DNA from: Larkinella knui
GTDB lineage: Bacteria; Bacteroidota; Bacteroidia; Cytophagales; Spirosomataceae
Assembly: GCF_003858645.1 (NCBI RefSeq)
Contig: NZ_RQJP01000001.1
Location: 1,364,001 to 1,428,000, forward strand
DNA length: 64,000 nt
Direction: 5' to 3'
The position numbers were made by a program, and so were the translations under genes. The notes beneath the pieces are model-generated. The model was not told the DNA's origin and did no database searches. It saw nothing but the letters and a program-made list of their open reading frames with translations. Of this stretch, positions 52,534 to 60,392 are shown in pieces (the first letter of the stretch is position 1; every line of letters begins with the position of its first letter).

Positions 52534-53433
52534 ATGAAGCTAATCTACCTGTCTGTTTTTCTGGGAATAGTATTGATTTCGAGGGCTTTTGCGCAGGATG
52601 TTTATTACGAACCCGGGATGACGCACATTCCCGGAACGTACGATTTTATCCTCAAAAATGGCACTACCTTTCGCGGGCAATTCGTTCGTCGGGATAGTGC
52701 GTCGTATCTGATCCGGACCAAAAAAGAGGGCGATCGGCTGTTGTCGACCCATGAAATCCTCCGCGCCGATCTGGTTGGCGGCACCTTAAGCAGTGGTCCC
52801 GACTTTCCCAATGGCTTTCCGTTCCGGTTATTTTTCATGCCTACGGCGTATATGCCCGAAAAAAGGAGCCTTTATTTTCAAAGCAGTTACGTTTTGTTCA
52901 GCCGCCTGGATGTTGGTGTGACCAAAAACTGGAGCGTCGGGACGACTTTCCAGACCTTAAGTCCGCAAAATTTCCACACGTTCTCGACCAAATTTGGCAC
53001 TAAACTTACCTCCCGCACCCACATTGCGTTGCACGTTCAGTACGTTGGCGTTCGCCTGAACGAACGGCTGTTGACGAAACTGGGGCTGGCTCAGGGCATT
53101 GTCACGGTGGGCGACGCGGAGCGTAACATTACCGTTGGCGCAGGGGTGACCTTTTCCGGGCAGGGAGTTGCCTCCTCGGGGGTCGTAACGATCGGTTATG
53201 TGCGGAAGCTCACCCCGGATCTGACGTTTATCAATCAGAATATTATTTTGGTGGGAGAGGCCGTCGAGCCGCAATATACCTATCTGTCCGGTTTGACTTC
53301 GGCGGGCCTGCGGTTTAACCGGCGACGACATGCCTTCGATACCGCTATTTTAATGCCCATTTACAGCTCCAATGGACTGATTCGGACCAGTCCGCTGCCG
53401 TATTTAAGCTATCAGGTACGGATTGGAAAGTGA
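52534..53433 (+). CDS. Predicted outer-membrane beta-barrel protein, hypothetical
   Basis: 299 residues with a signal peptide (LGIVLISRAFAQD, cleavage near AFA). No family is recognised with certainty. Amphipathic strands alternate along the chain, for example KNGTTFRGQFVRRDSASYLI, RSLYFQSSYVLFSRLDVGV and TFINQNIILVGEAV, with many aromatic residues at strand ends and a final strand LPYLSYQVRIGK, a common barrel ending. The N-terminal ~70 residues form an SH3-like strand set (TFRGQFVRRDSASYLIRTK). Convergent with the ATP-grasp-like gene, with a shared hairpin over both stops. Confidence 0.65.
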   Translation: MKLIYLSVFLGIVLISRAFAQDVYYEPGMTHIPGTYDFILKNGTTFRGQFVRRDSASYLIRTKKEGDRLLSTHEILRADLVGGTLSSGPDFPNGFPFRLFFMPTAYMPEKRSLYFQSSYVLFSRLDVGVTKNWSVGTTFQTLSPQNFHTFSTKFGTKLTSRTHIALHVQYVGVRLNERLLTKLGLAQGIVTVGDAERNITVGAGVTFSGQGVASSGVVTIGYVRKLTPDLTFINQNIILVGEAVEPQYTYLSGLTSAGLRFNRRRHAFDTAILMPIYSSNGLIRTSPLPYLSYQVRIGK

Positions 53434-53503
53434 ATAAACAGGAAAGACAAGCGGGGACCGGATCTTTAAGGATTGAAGTCTCGCTTGTCTTTCCTCTTTA
53501 TTC
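53432..53503. terminator. 22-bp hairpin spanning both stop codons of two convergent genes
   Basis: Arms 53432-53453 and 53482-53503 pair in 21 of 22 positions (GAATAAACAGGAAAGACAAG against its partner). The left arm takes in the last two bases of the rightward stop (TGA 53431-53433), and the right arm covers the leftward stop (53498-53500). It likely ends both transcripts. The arm reads as heptamers (AATAAAC, AGGAAAG, ACAAGCG) close to the words of the prs-rplY element. Confidence 0.85.
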
Positions 53504-54688
53504 CTCAAAATAACAAACCGTTCCGCCCACCCAGTCAAAATCCTTGTTGAATCGGACGCCGATCATCTCACCCCGACTTAACCGGGCCAGATTCGTCAGT
53601 AAGGTCGGGCGCGGATCTTTTTCGTGCCAGATGTAGAGCATCCGGATTTCACACTTCACCAGCCCGTCCGGTGACTGAATAACCGGCTCGTATTTTACCT
53701 TCCGTTGCAGTAAATAATTCTCTTTATCGGTAATTGAATCCAGGTCCGCTTTCGTAATGGACAGTTTTACGCCACTACCGGCAAACGAGAAAAGGGGCTT
53801 CAAAACGTAGTTTTCCAGGTCTTCGGGGTAAGTAGTCAGCGCATTCAGGTAATGGCTTTCCGGCACATAGGGGCTGTTCAAAAGAGGCAGCGTATGTTTG
53901 CTGATGCGGAAAAACCAGTTGGGGTGCCCGATCCATTCAACATCTACGTCGTCGGTTAGGGAAAAGGCAGTTTTTAGATCCGGAAAATTTTCTAACTCAT
54001 CGAATATCAGTCGGTTATAGATTCGCTTGATGTGATACCGCTGGCCGTCTTTTTCGTAGTAAAGCTTCCGTCCTTCCTTCTGGATTTTAGTCAGGCAAAC
54101 CGCTTCAATGCCCAGCATCTCGTGGGTAATGACAAAGTCGATGCGGGTTTTTTGTTTTTCCGGATAGATTTCCAGCAGAATAACCTGTTCCGGTTGCTCC
54201 GTTCCCACGATCAGCCGGCGCAAATGCTGGCGATAGGTTTCGTCGGAATCCACGTCGAACAGGTGGCTGAAACCGTCGGGTATGGGGAAGTGGTGTCTGT
54301 AATTACCCGACACGTAGGACTGGAATCCGAAGAGGGAAGGAAAGCCCTGAAGTTCGATCAACTGCGGTATCAACTCGTTGGTGTCGTCCTTACAGATGGC
54401 AAAATCAATCGCCAGGAAGGAGGAATGATCGTTCTCGTTGGGAACCCGCTGACCGGGCGGAATAGCGGCTTCGGACCAGGTTTTAAACTGATCATCCGTG
54501 AGCGTATCGATAATCGACTCGCAGGCTTGCAGAATCCGGTTTTTTAACGACAGAGGAACAAAAACCGGCGTCTCAGCTACCCGGAAATCCAGCTGGCCCG
54601 GATAATCGTGCTGAATTTGATCCAAAAAAGCCCGGTATTGTTCCGGGCTAAAAGCTTGGTTGTAGGCCTGGCGAATCGATTGAATCAT
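53498..54688 (-). CDS. Divergent ATP-grasp-like protein, likely C-N ligase, uncharacterised
   Basis: 396 residues from ATG 54688; an in-frame Met at 54718 precedes it but adds a weak leader. No family name is evident. The C-terminal third has ATP-grasp-type elements: the Lys and glycine loop YVLKPLFSFAGSGVKL (like the KPxxxxxGxGV of ATP-grasp), the second lysine strand NYLLQRKVKYEPVI, then EIRMLYIW and TNLARLSRGEMIGVRF. It resembles the nucleotide-binding part of glutathionylspermidine-synthase-like enzymes. It is last in the leftward amidoligase cluster, 55 bases after the amidotransferase gene, and probably works on that pathway's product. Exact chemistry unknown. Confidence 0.7.
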   Translation of the reverse strand: MIQSIRQAYNQAFSPEQYRAFLDQIQHDYPGQLDFRVAETPVFVPLSLKNRILQACESIIDTLTDDQFKTWSEAAIPPGQRVPNENDHSSFLAIDFAICKDDTNELIPQLIELQGFPSLFGFQSYVSGNYRHHFPIPDGFSHLFDVDSDETYRQHLRRLIVGTEQPEQVILLEIYPEKQKTRIDFVITHEMLGIEAVCLTKIQKEGRKLYYEKDGQRYHIKRIYNRLIFDELENFPDLKTAFSLTDDVDVEWIGHPNWFFRISKHTLPLLNSPYVPESHYLNALTTYPEDLENYVLKPLFSFAGSGVKLSITKADLDSITDKENYLLQRKVKYEPVIQSPDGLVKCEIRMLYIWHEKDPRPTLLTNLARLSRGEMIGVRFNKDFDWVGGTVCYFEE

Positions 54689-54743
54689 AAACAGTGGGAG
54701 CAACCCGGGTGAATTCAATCACCCCGGGCGCGTCGTTAGATTT

Positions 54744-55541
54744 TTAGATGGTTTGGCGCAGAAACCCCGGAATAACAACCGATTCGGTCAGCCCGATTTT
54801 TTGCGGATCGAGCAACGACGCAACCATTTCGTTGTATTTATCTTCCCCGTAATTTTCCACGATCTGCCGTTTTTTCTCGTCTTTCATAAAATACCGTAAC
54901 ATGCCTTCGCCGTCGGCTTCCGGATGAAATTGAGTGCCGAACACTTCATTGGTGAACCGGACGGCCATAATCGCCCGTTCATACTCGACGTGCGGGCGGA
55001 TTTTCTCCAGGCATAACACCTTGGCATCCAGTTCGCTAATGCGTTGCCAATTGGGTTCGATCAGCTGATAATCCCGTGAGTCGACCGCGAAAAACGGGTC
55101 GGGTAAGTTCTGAAACAACGGGTCAGATTGCCCGTCGTCCGTTTTATGAATCGGAAAAATGCCAAACGACGTTGATCGGCGTTTGCTGATGGTTCCGATG
55201 CCCAGATGCCGCGACACCAGTTGAAAGGAATGGCAAATCAGAAATAAATATTTTTTTTGCCCGTTGGTTCGGTTGTGCAGAAATAGCTGGTCGATCAACT
55301 GAAAATAAGCGTCTTCCCACGGCTCGTTGCTGGGCATCGGACTGCCGGGGCCTCCACTGGAAATGTAAATATCGTATTCCAGGCCCGGCACTTCACTTTT
55401 GCCTCGTACGTCAAAAACCGTGTGCGTTAATTCCAACTGTTCCTTTTCGCTGATATTCCGGATTAATTTCAAAATACAGCGCATTCCTTCATTCGGGACG
55501 TTATTATTTAAGTCCAGAACGGCCACTTTCATTGATTCCAT
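54744..55541 (-). CDS. Class I glutamine amidotransferase-like protein
   Basis: 265 residues. Triad-type residues of the GATase-1 fold are visible: nucleophile C103 in FLICHSFQL, and H206 with E208 in GTQFHPEADGEG. The oxyanion glycine motif SSGGPGSP is at about 61-68. GATase-1 domains either supply ammonia from glutamine to a partner enzyme or, in stand-alone form, cleave gamma-glutamyl bonds. It lies between a GCS2-type ligase and an ATP-grasp-like protein. This context favours a role in amide chemistry of a small molecule, either feeding ammonia to a ligase or trimming a gamma-glutamyl group (inference). Confidence 0.85.
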   Translation of the reverse strand: MESMKVAVLDLNNNVPNEGMRCILKLIRNISEKEQLELTHTVFDVRGKSEVPGLEYDIYISSGGPGSPMPSNEPWEDAYFQLIDQLFLHNRTNGQKKYLFLICHSFQLVSRHLGIGTISKRRSTSFGIFPIHKTDDGQSDPLFQNLPDPFFAVDSRDYQLIEPNWQRISELDAKVLCLEKIRPHVEYERAIMAVRFTNEVFGTQFHPEADGEGMLRYFMKDEKKRQIVENYGEDKYNEMVASLLDPQKIGLTESVVIPGFLRQTI

Positions 55542-55552
55542 TGGTACGTTTT

Positions 55553-55582
55553 AAAAGCTCCCAACCCTTAAAAGGGGCTTTT
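55553..55582 (-). terminator. Possible terminator or attenuator inside the amidoligase cluster
   Basis: On the transcribed minus strand AAAAGCCCC can pair with GGGAGCTTTT, with a bulge, around an 11-base loop, and a short T run. It lies in the 101-base gap between the GCS2 gene and the amidotransferase gene, so it may split or tune the operon. Confidence 0.45.
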
Positions 55583-55642
55583 CCATCTAAAATTTCAAAA
55601 CACCTTCGGCGGGTTGGAAAAAATCCTATTCCAGGATAACTA

Positions 55643-56740
55643 TCATAAACCGTGAGAAGTTTCCTCAACAATATAATCGACAACCCGCTTCAAATCATTG
55701 GTTTGACGAAAAACTGCCAACTGGCGATCGGCACCGGTTCCCATTTCGAGAATCGTTTTGACGTATTCCACATCTTTCCGGCTACCGAGGTCGTCGACCA
55801 CATCGTCGATAAAATCGAGCAATTCCTGGGCCAGCGTGTGGTAAGGAACTTCTTCCTGCTTACCAAAGTCGATGAGCTTGCCCTCGATGCCGTAACGGGC
55901 CGCCCGCCACTTATTCTCGTTGATCAAAAGTCGGCGATACGGGCGGAAATTGAGGTTTTGCTTGTGAAGTTTATGAATTTTGGCCACGAGTGCCTGCATC
56001 ACAGCCGCCAGACAAATCGTTTCATCGACCCGCATCGGCACGTCGCAAATCCGGAATTCAATCGTGTCGAAAAACGGGTGCAGCCGGATGTCCCACCAGA
56101 TTTTCTTGCCATTGTCGATGCAGTTCGTCTTTACGAGCAGATTGATATAGTCGTCATACTCGGCGGCTGACGAAAAATAATCGGGAATCCCGGTTCTCGG
56201 AAATTTGTCGAACACCTTCGAACGATACGATTTAAAACCGGTATTCCGGCCACACCAGAAGGGTGAATTGGTCGAAAGGGCGTAGATGTGGGGCAAAAAA
56301 TACCGCACGGCATTCATAATGTGCAAGCCCTCGTTCCGGTTTTCGATGCCCACGTGTACGTGGAGGCCAAAAATCAGGTTGGACCGCGCCACGTCACGCA
56401 TCTCGTCGATCAGTTTATCGTAGCGTTCGTTGTCGGTAATCAGCTGGTCCTGCCAGTCGGAAATGGGATGCGTTCCGGCGGCCGCAATTTTCAGATTTTG
56501 CTTCTCGGCCAGTTCAAAAATCATCCGTCTCAGGTACGTAACCTCTTCGCGCGCTTCGTGGATGTTCGTGCAGATGTTGGTACCTACTTCTACGACGGCC
56601 TGGTGCATTTCGGCTTTTACGCGTTCCTGCAACTGGATTTGACCGCCTTCCACAATTTTCGACATGTGCGAACGCAGTTCGCGCGTAACCGGGTCGATCG
56701 TCTGAAATTCTTCTTCGATTCCTAGAGTGAAAACTGGCAT
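55643..56740 (-). CDS. Carboxylate-amine ligase, GCS2/YbdK type
   Basis: 365 residues. The GCS2 fold of glutamate-cysteine ligases is clear from the metal-binding TLGIEEEFQTID at the N terminus, EMHQAVVEVGTN, FGLHVHVGIENRNEG and TIEFRICDVPMRVDE. Length matches the YbdK/EgtA-like branch rather than classical GshA. It joins a carboxylate to an amine with ATP through an acyl phosphate. The gene begins 31 bases after the ATP-grasp stop, so it is co-transcribed with that ligase. Which substrate is joined is unknown. Confidence 0.92.
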   Translation of the reverse strand: MPVFTLGIEEEFQTIDPVTRELRSHMSKIVEGGQIQLQERVKAEMHQAVVEVGTNICTNIHEAREEVTYLRRMIFELAEKQNLKIAAAGTHPISDWQDQLITDNERYDKLIDEMRDVARSNLIFGLHVHVGIENRNEGLHIMNAVRYFLPHIYALSTNSPFWCGRNTGFKSYRSKVFDKFPRTGIPDYFSSAAEYDDYINLLVKTNCIDNGKKIWWDIRLHPFFDTIEFRICDVPMRVDETICLAAVMQALVAKIHKLHKQNLNFRPYRRLLINENKWRAARYGIEGKLIDFGKQEEVPYHTLAQELLDFIDDVVDDLGSRKDVEYVKTILEMGTGADRQLAVFRQTNDLKRVVDYIVEETSHGL

Positions 56741-56771
56741 GAATAAGAGTTTGGCTGAGTGAACCGATTAA

Positions 56772-57887
56772 TTACCTGGCCTTTTTGTCTTTTTTGGTCG
56801 CTTTTTTTCCCGCATCGGCATCAGCACTTTCCTTTTTCTTCGGCTTGTCGCTGGCTTTTTTCTCGTCTTTCTTCGCTTTTTTCTTTTCAACCGGTTTTTC
56901 GACGGATTCTTCAACCAGCGTTTCCGGCACAAAAAGGCGCCCGTGCGACGAACGCTGGATGTAGGAACCCCAGGTCAGGTTGTCACCACCCGGTTGTTGA
57001 GCTTTCGCCCGGGCGATGGCCATGTTGGCGGCAGCTTCCACTACCCACTCGAAATTATCCTGACCCACCGAATAAATATCGGCATCCGGCGCGGGGTTGC
57101 AGAAGTCGATGGCATACGGAATACCGTCACGAATGGCAAATTCGACGGTATTAAAATCATAGCCCAATGCGCGGTTGAGGGCAATGACGTAGTTTTTAAT
57201 CGTCGTCATCAGTTTTTTATACGCATCGCCGGTTACTTTGGGCTCGGCAGCATACCGCAAATGGTGCGGATTGCGCGGTTCGTAGGGCATAATCCGAACA
57301 TCGGTTCCGCCAATGCAATAACACCGGAAATAATCATCGAAAATGATTTCTTCCTGCAACATCATCACCAGCTGAGCGGTTTCGGCGTATTTTTCCCACA
57401 GATCGTCCGCGTTATAAACCTTGTAAACGCTTTTCCAGCCCCCGCCCGAGTGCGGTTTCATGTAGGCCGGGAAACCGATGTAGTTGAAAATGAAGTCCCA
57501 ATCCATCAGTTTCAGATTCCGGAACGAGTTTTCATTCGTATCGTCGGGCCGGTCTTTCGAAGGCAGCAGGACGGTGTTCGGCACCGGCACGTTCAGCTTG
57601 GTAGCAATGGCGTTGTTGAAAAACTTCTCGTCGGCGCTCCACCAGAATGGGTTGTTGATGACGGCGGTTCCGGTCAAAGCCGCGTTTTTCAGGTAAGCCC
57701 GGTAGAACGGTACGTCCTGCGAAATCCGGTCGATGATGACGGCATAGTCCGTTGCTTCTCCCTGAACAACCTTGTCGATGGTCACAAATTCGGCCCTGAT
57801 GTCGGTTTCGTTTTTACTATTGACCCGGTCGACAAAGGCTTGTGGAAACGAGTTTTCCTGCCCAAAAAGGATTCCAATTTTCTTCAT
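56772..57887 (-). CDS. ATP-grasp ligase with Lys-rich C-terminal tail
   Basis: 371 residues. An ATP-grasp fold in the RimK/D-Ala-D-Ala-ligase style: N-terminal KKIGILFGQENSFPQAFVDRV, the central FPAYMKPHSGGGWKSVYKV (nucleotide-binding loop), EEIIFDDYFRCYC, DVRIMPYEPR, and the metal-binding end with Asp and Asn in YAIDFCNPAPDAD. The last ~46 residues (326-371) are a low-complexity Lys/Ala/Asp tail (KKAKKDEKKASDKP), not expected in the family. It is encoded just before the GCS2 gene (31 bases) and after the DinB gene (49 bases). It likely makes an amide or peptide bond using an amino acid or similar substrate. Confidence 0.85.
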   Translation of the reverse strand: MKKIGILFGQENSFPQAFVDRVNSKNETDIRAEFVTIDKVVQGEATDYAVIIDRISQDVPFYRAYLKNAALTGTAVINNPFWWSADEKFFNNAIATKLNVPVPNTVLLPSKDRPDDTNENSFRNLKLMDWDFIFNYIGFPAYMKPHSGGGWKSVYKVYNADDLWEKYAETAQLVMMLQEEIIFDDYFRCYCIGGTDVRIMPYEPRNPHHLRYAAEPKVTGDAYKKLMTTIKNYVIALNRALGYDFNTVEFAIRDGIPYAIDFCNPAPDADIYSVGQDNFEWVVEAAANMAIARAKAQQPGGDNLTWGSYIQRSSHGRLFVPETLVEESVEKPVEKKKAKKDEKKASDKPKKKESADADAGKKATKKDKKAR

Positions 57888-57936
57888 GTACGTGTACAGG
57901 ATTAGCGCCTGTGGTAAATGGATAAAGTCAATGTAC

Positions 57937-58407
57937 TTAAATTTGTTTGAAATGATGGCCCAGGTGGGCTACATAGTCGTCGATCAGCCACAACAGGGTG
58001 ACGGTCTGGGAATCGCCGGGCGGAATCACCGGTTGTCGTAGAGTTTCCTCCGGTATAACTTCGGTAACATACAAAATTTGTCGATTCAATGACTGCCAGT
58101 ACGTCAACAAATGTTCGAGCGGCAGGTCCTGATACCGGTTGAAAACCACCGACTGATTCTGATCATACCGCTGCACCTCATACGGCGGGGGCAGAATCTG
58201 GGCATCCGTAAACCGTTTGAGGTTGTTCAGCCCCGAATCGATCAAGTGCCCCAGGATCTCTTTTCGCGACCATTTGCCCGGTTTTCGGTACCTCAGTTCT
58301 TCTTCACTGAAGCCCCGCAGCCGTTCCGGCAACTCCCCGATGTAGGTTCGAAGCTGGTGTAAAACCTCCGGAAGCGGACGCGGGTTTTCGATGTAGCCGT
58401 ATTTCAA
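57937..58407 (-). CDS. DinB-like protein
   Basis: 156 residues, four-helix bundle of the DinB_2/YfiT type. The metal-binding His positions are visible: GHLIDSG near residue 53 and VAHLGHH near the C terminus. The start is TTG at 58407; no ATG is near. Family members include bacillithiol S-transferase-like and thiol-related enzymes that bind a divalent metal; others have no known role. It sits inside the leftward cluster, 24 bases after the esterase gene, so a metal-dependent transfer role in that pathway is possible but not shown. Confidence 0.85.
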   Translation of the reverse strand: MKYGYIENPRPLPEVLHQLRTYIGELPERLRGFSEEELRYRKPGKWSRKEILGHLIDSGLNNLKRFTDAQILPPPYEVQRYDQNQSVVFNRYQDLPLEHLLTYWQSLNRQILYVTEVIPEETLRQPVIPPGDSQTVTLLWLIDDYVAHLGHHFKQI

Positions 58408-58431
58408 AGCCGTAGAGGGTTTGGTAAACCG

Positions 58432-59193
58432 TTAAATCGTTGACAAATAATGCGGAAACATTTCGCGCCAGACGGGCCAGTCGTGCTCGCCCCAGGGGCG
58501 CACGTCGAGCCAGTGGTGAATGCCTTTGCGGTTCAGGATTTCAGACATCGCATAATTAGCCGGTTTGCAGAAATCGTGCTCCGAGGTTCCCAAAATGATT
58601 TTCATCTGGTAAAACTGATCATTGTTCGCATTGGGAATGTAATCGGGCGGGTTGTTAAAATAGACATTATCGTCGTAATACCCGTTCATGAACGATTTGA
58701 TGTCAAATTTGGCCCCCATCGACCAGAGATGGGCTACTTTCTCGGGGTGGCGAAATGCGAAATTAAGCGCCTGAAAACCGCCAAAACTGCACCCGCCCAC
58801 CGCAATTTTACCGACCTGACACTCGTGCTGAATCCACGGCACCAGTTCGTCATTCACCATTTTGTCGTAAAAAATGTGATTCTGAATCCGGACGGAAGGG
58901 TGCAGATGTTTGGCATACCAGCTGTCCCGGTCGATGCTGTCGATGCAGTAGATTTTAACTTTCCGGTTCTCGATAAACCAGCGGGCGGAGTCGATCAGTT
59001 TAAAATCCTTGGCTTCATAATACCGCCCCAGGGTGGTGGGGAAAAGCAAAACCGGGTATCCCCAATCCCCATAAACCAGCATTTCAATGTCGCGTCCCAG
59101 GTGGTGGGAGTACCATTTTCTGTAGTGTTCCTGCAAAATTTCGTGCGGTTTTAGTTTGAAATGAATGGATGATTCAGGAGGAAAGATAACCAT
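58432..59193 (-). CDS. Esterase D/feruloyl-esterase-like alpha/beta hydrolase
   Basis: 253 residues from ATG 59193; the TTG at 59202 would add three. The nucleophile elbow is GGCSFGGF (GxSxG form), and a late His (WGEHDWPVW) with acidic SEHDFCK complete the likely triad. No signal peptide, so cytoplasmic. It is the first gene of the leftward cluster. The opposite strand holds a second esterase that diverges from it. It may hydrolyse an ester or thioester made or imported by the ligase pathway (inference). Confidence 0.85.
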   Translation of the reverse strand: MVIFPPESSIHFKLKPHEILQEHYRKWYSHHLGRDIEMLVYGDWGYPVLLFPTTLGRYYEAKDFKLIDSARWFIENRKVKIYCIDSIDRDSWYAKHLHPSVRIQNHIFYDKMVNDELVPWIQHECQVGKIAVGGCSFGGFQALNFAFRHPEKVAHLWSMGAKFDIKSFMNGYYDDNVYFNNPPDYIPNANNDQFYQMKIILGTSEHDFCKPANYAMSEILNRKGIHHWLDVRPWGEHDWPVWREMFPHYLSTI

Positions 59194-59221
59194 AATTGCC
59201 AATTTCCAAGAAAACTGTACG

Positions 59222-59229
59222 TAATTTTG
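59222..59229 (+). promoter_or_regulatory. -7 promoter box of the rightward esterase
   Basis: TAATTTTG matches TAnnTTTG. It lies upstream of the Met codons at 59268 and 59304 but inside the longer open frame from 59196, which supports a downstream start. Confidence 0.4.
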
Positions 59230-59303
59230 GTTCTAAAGCCATACATTATTTTGCCTGTTTCAACGGAATGGATAAAATATGGAAACACTGTAACTGTTTT
59301 ATA

Positions 59304-60137
59304 ATGAGCGTACTGCTTACAACTTCTACACCTGGTAATGGCGTCCTGAGTCGGGTCGACACCGGTTTGGTATCGGTTTATCTGAACCGCCCCGTTCGTC
59401 TGGACCTCATTTTGCCGCCGGGTTATGACGCGTCAAAAGAACCATTTCCGGTTTTATACCTCAACGATGGTCAGGATCTGGAACGGCTCCGGATGACGTC
59501 GGTTTTGGATTCGCTTTACCACCAGAACGCCATCCGGCCTTTCGTTTTGGTGGCCATTCACGCCGGTGACCGGATTCAGGAATACGGCGTGGCCGCCCAG
59601 GCCGATTACCTGCACAGGGGTTCCAAAGCCGGGTCGTATGCGAATTTTGTCATGCATGAATTGTTGCCGTACCTCCGGAAGCATTACCGCATCACGAACG
59701 ATCCGAATCAGTCGGTTTTCGCCGGGTTTTCGCTCGGTGGCTTGTCGGCTTTCGACCTGGTCTGGCATCATCCGGAAGTATTCCGGAAAGCGGGCGTTTT
59801 TTCCGGCTCTTTCTGGTGGCGGCAACGCGGGCTGAACGACGGATATTCGGATGATACTGACCGGATTATGCATGCCCAGGTTCGGAAAACGAAACCGCCG
59901 AAAGGCTCGGCTTTCTGGTTTCAAACCGGTACGCTGGACGAAACGGACGACCGTGATCACGACGGCGTTATCGACTCCATCGACGATACGCTCGACCTCA
60001 TTGCCGAAATTGAACGCAAAGGGTTTCGCTGGGGCCGGGATGTTCAGTATGTTGAAGTCAAAGACGGTCGGCACGATCCGGAAACCTGGGGGCAGGTGAT
60101 GCCGCAATTTTTAATTTGGGCTTTTGGGCAGTACTAG
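59304..60137 (+). CDS. Esterase-family alpha/beta hydrolase with EF-hand-like loop
   Basis: 277 residues from ATG 59304; an ATG at 59268 is another candidate. The first strands (VSVYLNRPVRLDLILPPGY), PVLYLNDGQD and the nucleophile elbow FAGFSLGGLSAF are those of the putative esterase (Esterase D/Fes-like) family. The His is probably in DGRHDPETW near the end. A 12-residue loop D216-R-D218-H-D220-G-V-I-D-S-I-D227 matches an EF-hand calcium site, unusual for this family. It diverges from the first gene of the amidoligase cluster and shares the intergenic control region, so it may belong to the same pathway. Confidence 0.85.
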   Translation: MSVLLTTSTPGNGVLSRVDTGLVSVYLNRPVRLDLILPPGYDASKEPFPVLYLNDGQDLERLRMTSVLDSLYHQNAIRPFVLVAIHAGDRIQEYGVAAQADYLHRGSKAGSYANFVMHELLPYLRKHYRITNDPNQSVFAGFSLGGLSAFDLVWHHPEVFRKAGVFSGSFWWRQRGLNDGYSDDTDRIMHAQVRKTKPPKGSAFWFQTGTLDETDDRDHDGVIDSIDDTLDLIAEIERKGFRWGRDVQYVEVKDGRHDPETWGQVMPQFLIWAFGQY

Positions 60138-60392
60138 TCTTCCTCTCGGAAACGCATGGCTGTCGCCAGTTCTCCTGGGAATCGCTCTTGTTCTGGTCTT
60201 TATAAGTACAAAAAACCTTTATTTCATTGCGTTGTTACATGCATTTGGTAACAACGGTTTGGATGTGGTCGAGACGCCTTACGCGCTCTGAACCGTTTTC
60301 ATGGTTACCATTCTGTGGTTTACAGTGGTATCCTTGTGGACTAGAATGTGTTTTGCGGAATAATCCAGCCTTGTTAATTCATCAAATTCAGT

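Noticed and set aside
56943-57905. 320-codon open frame on the plus strand
   Set aside because: Antisense to the ATP-grasp ligase gene, whose motifs are clear on the other strand; the peptide has no family features.
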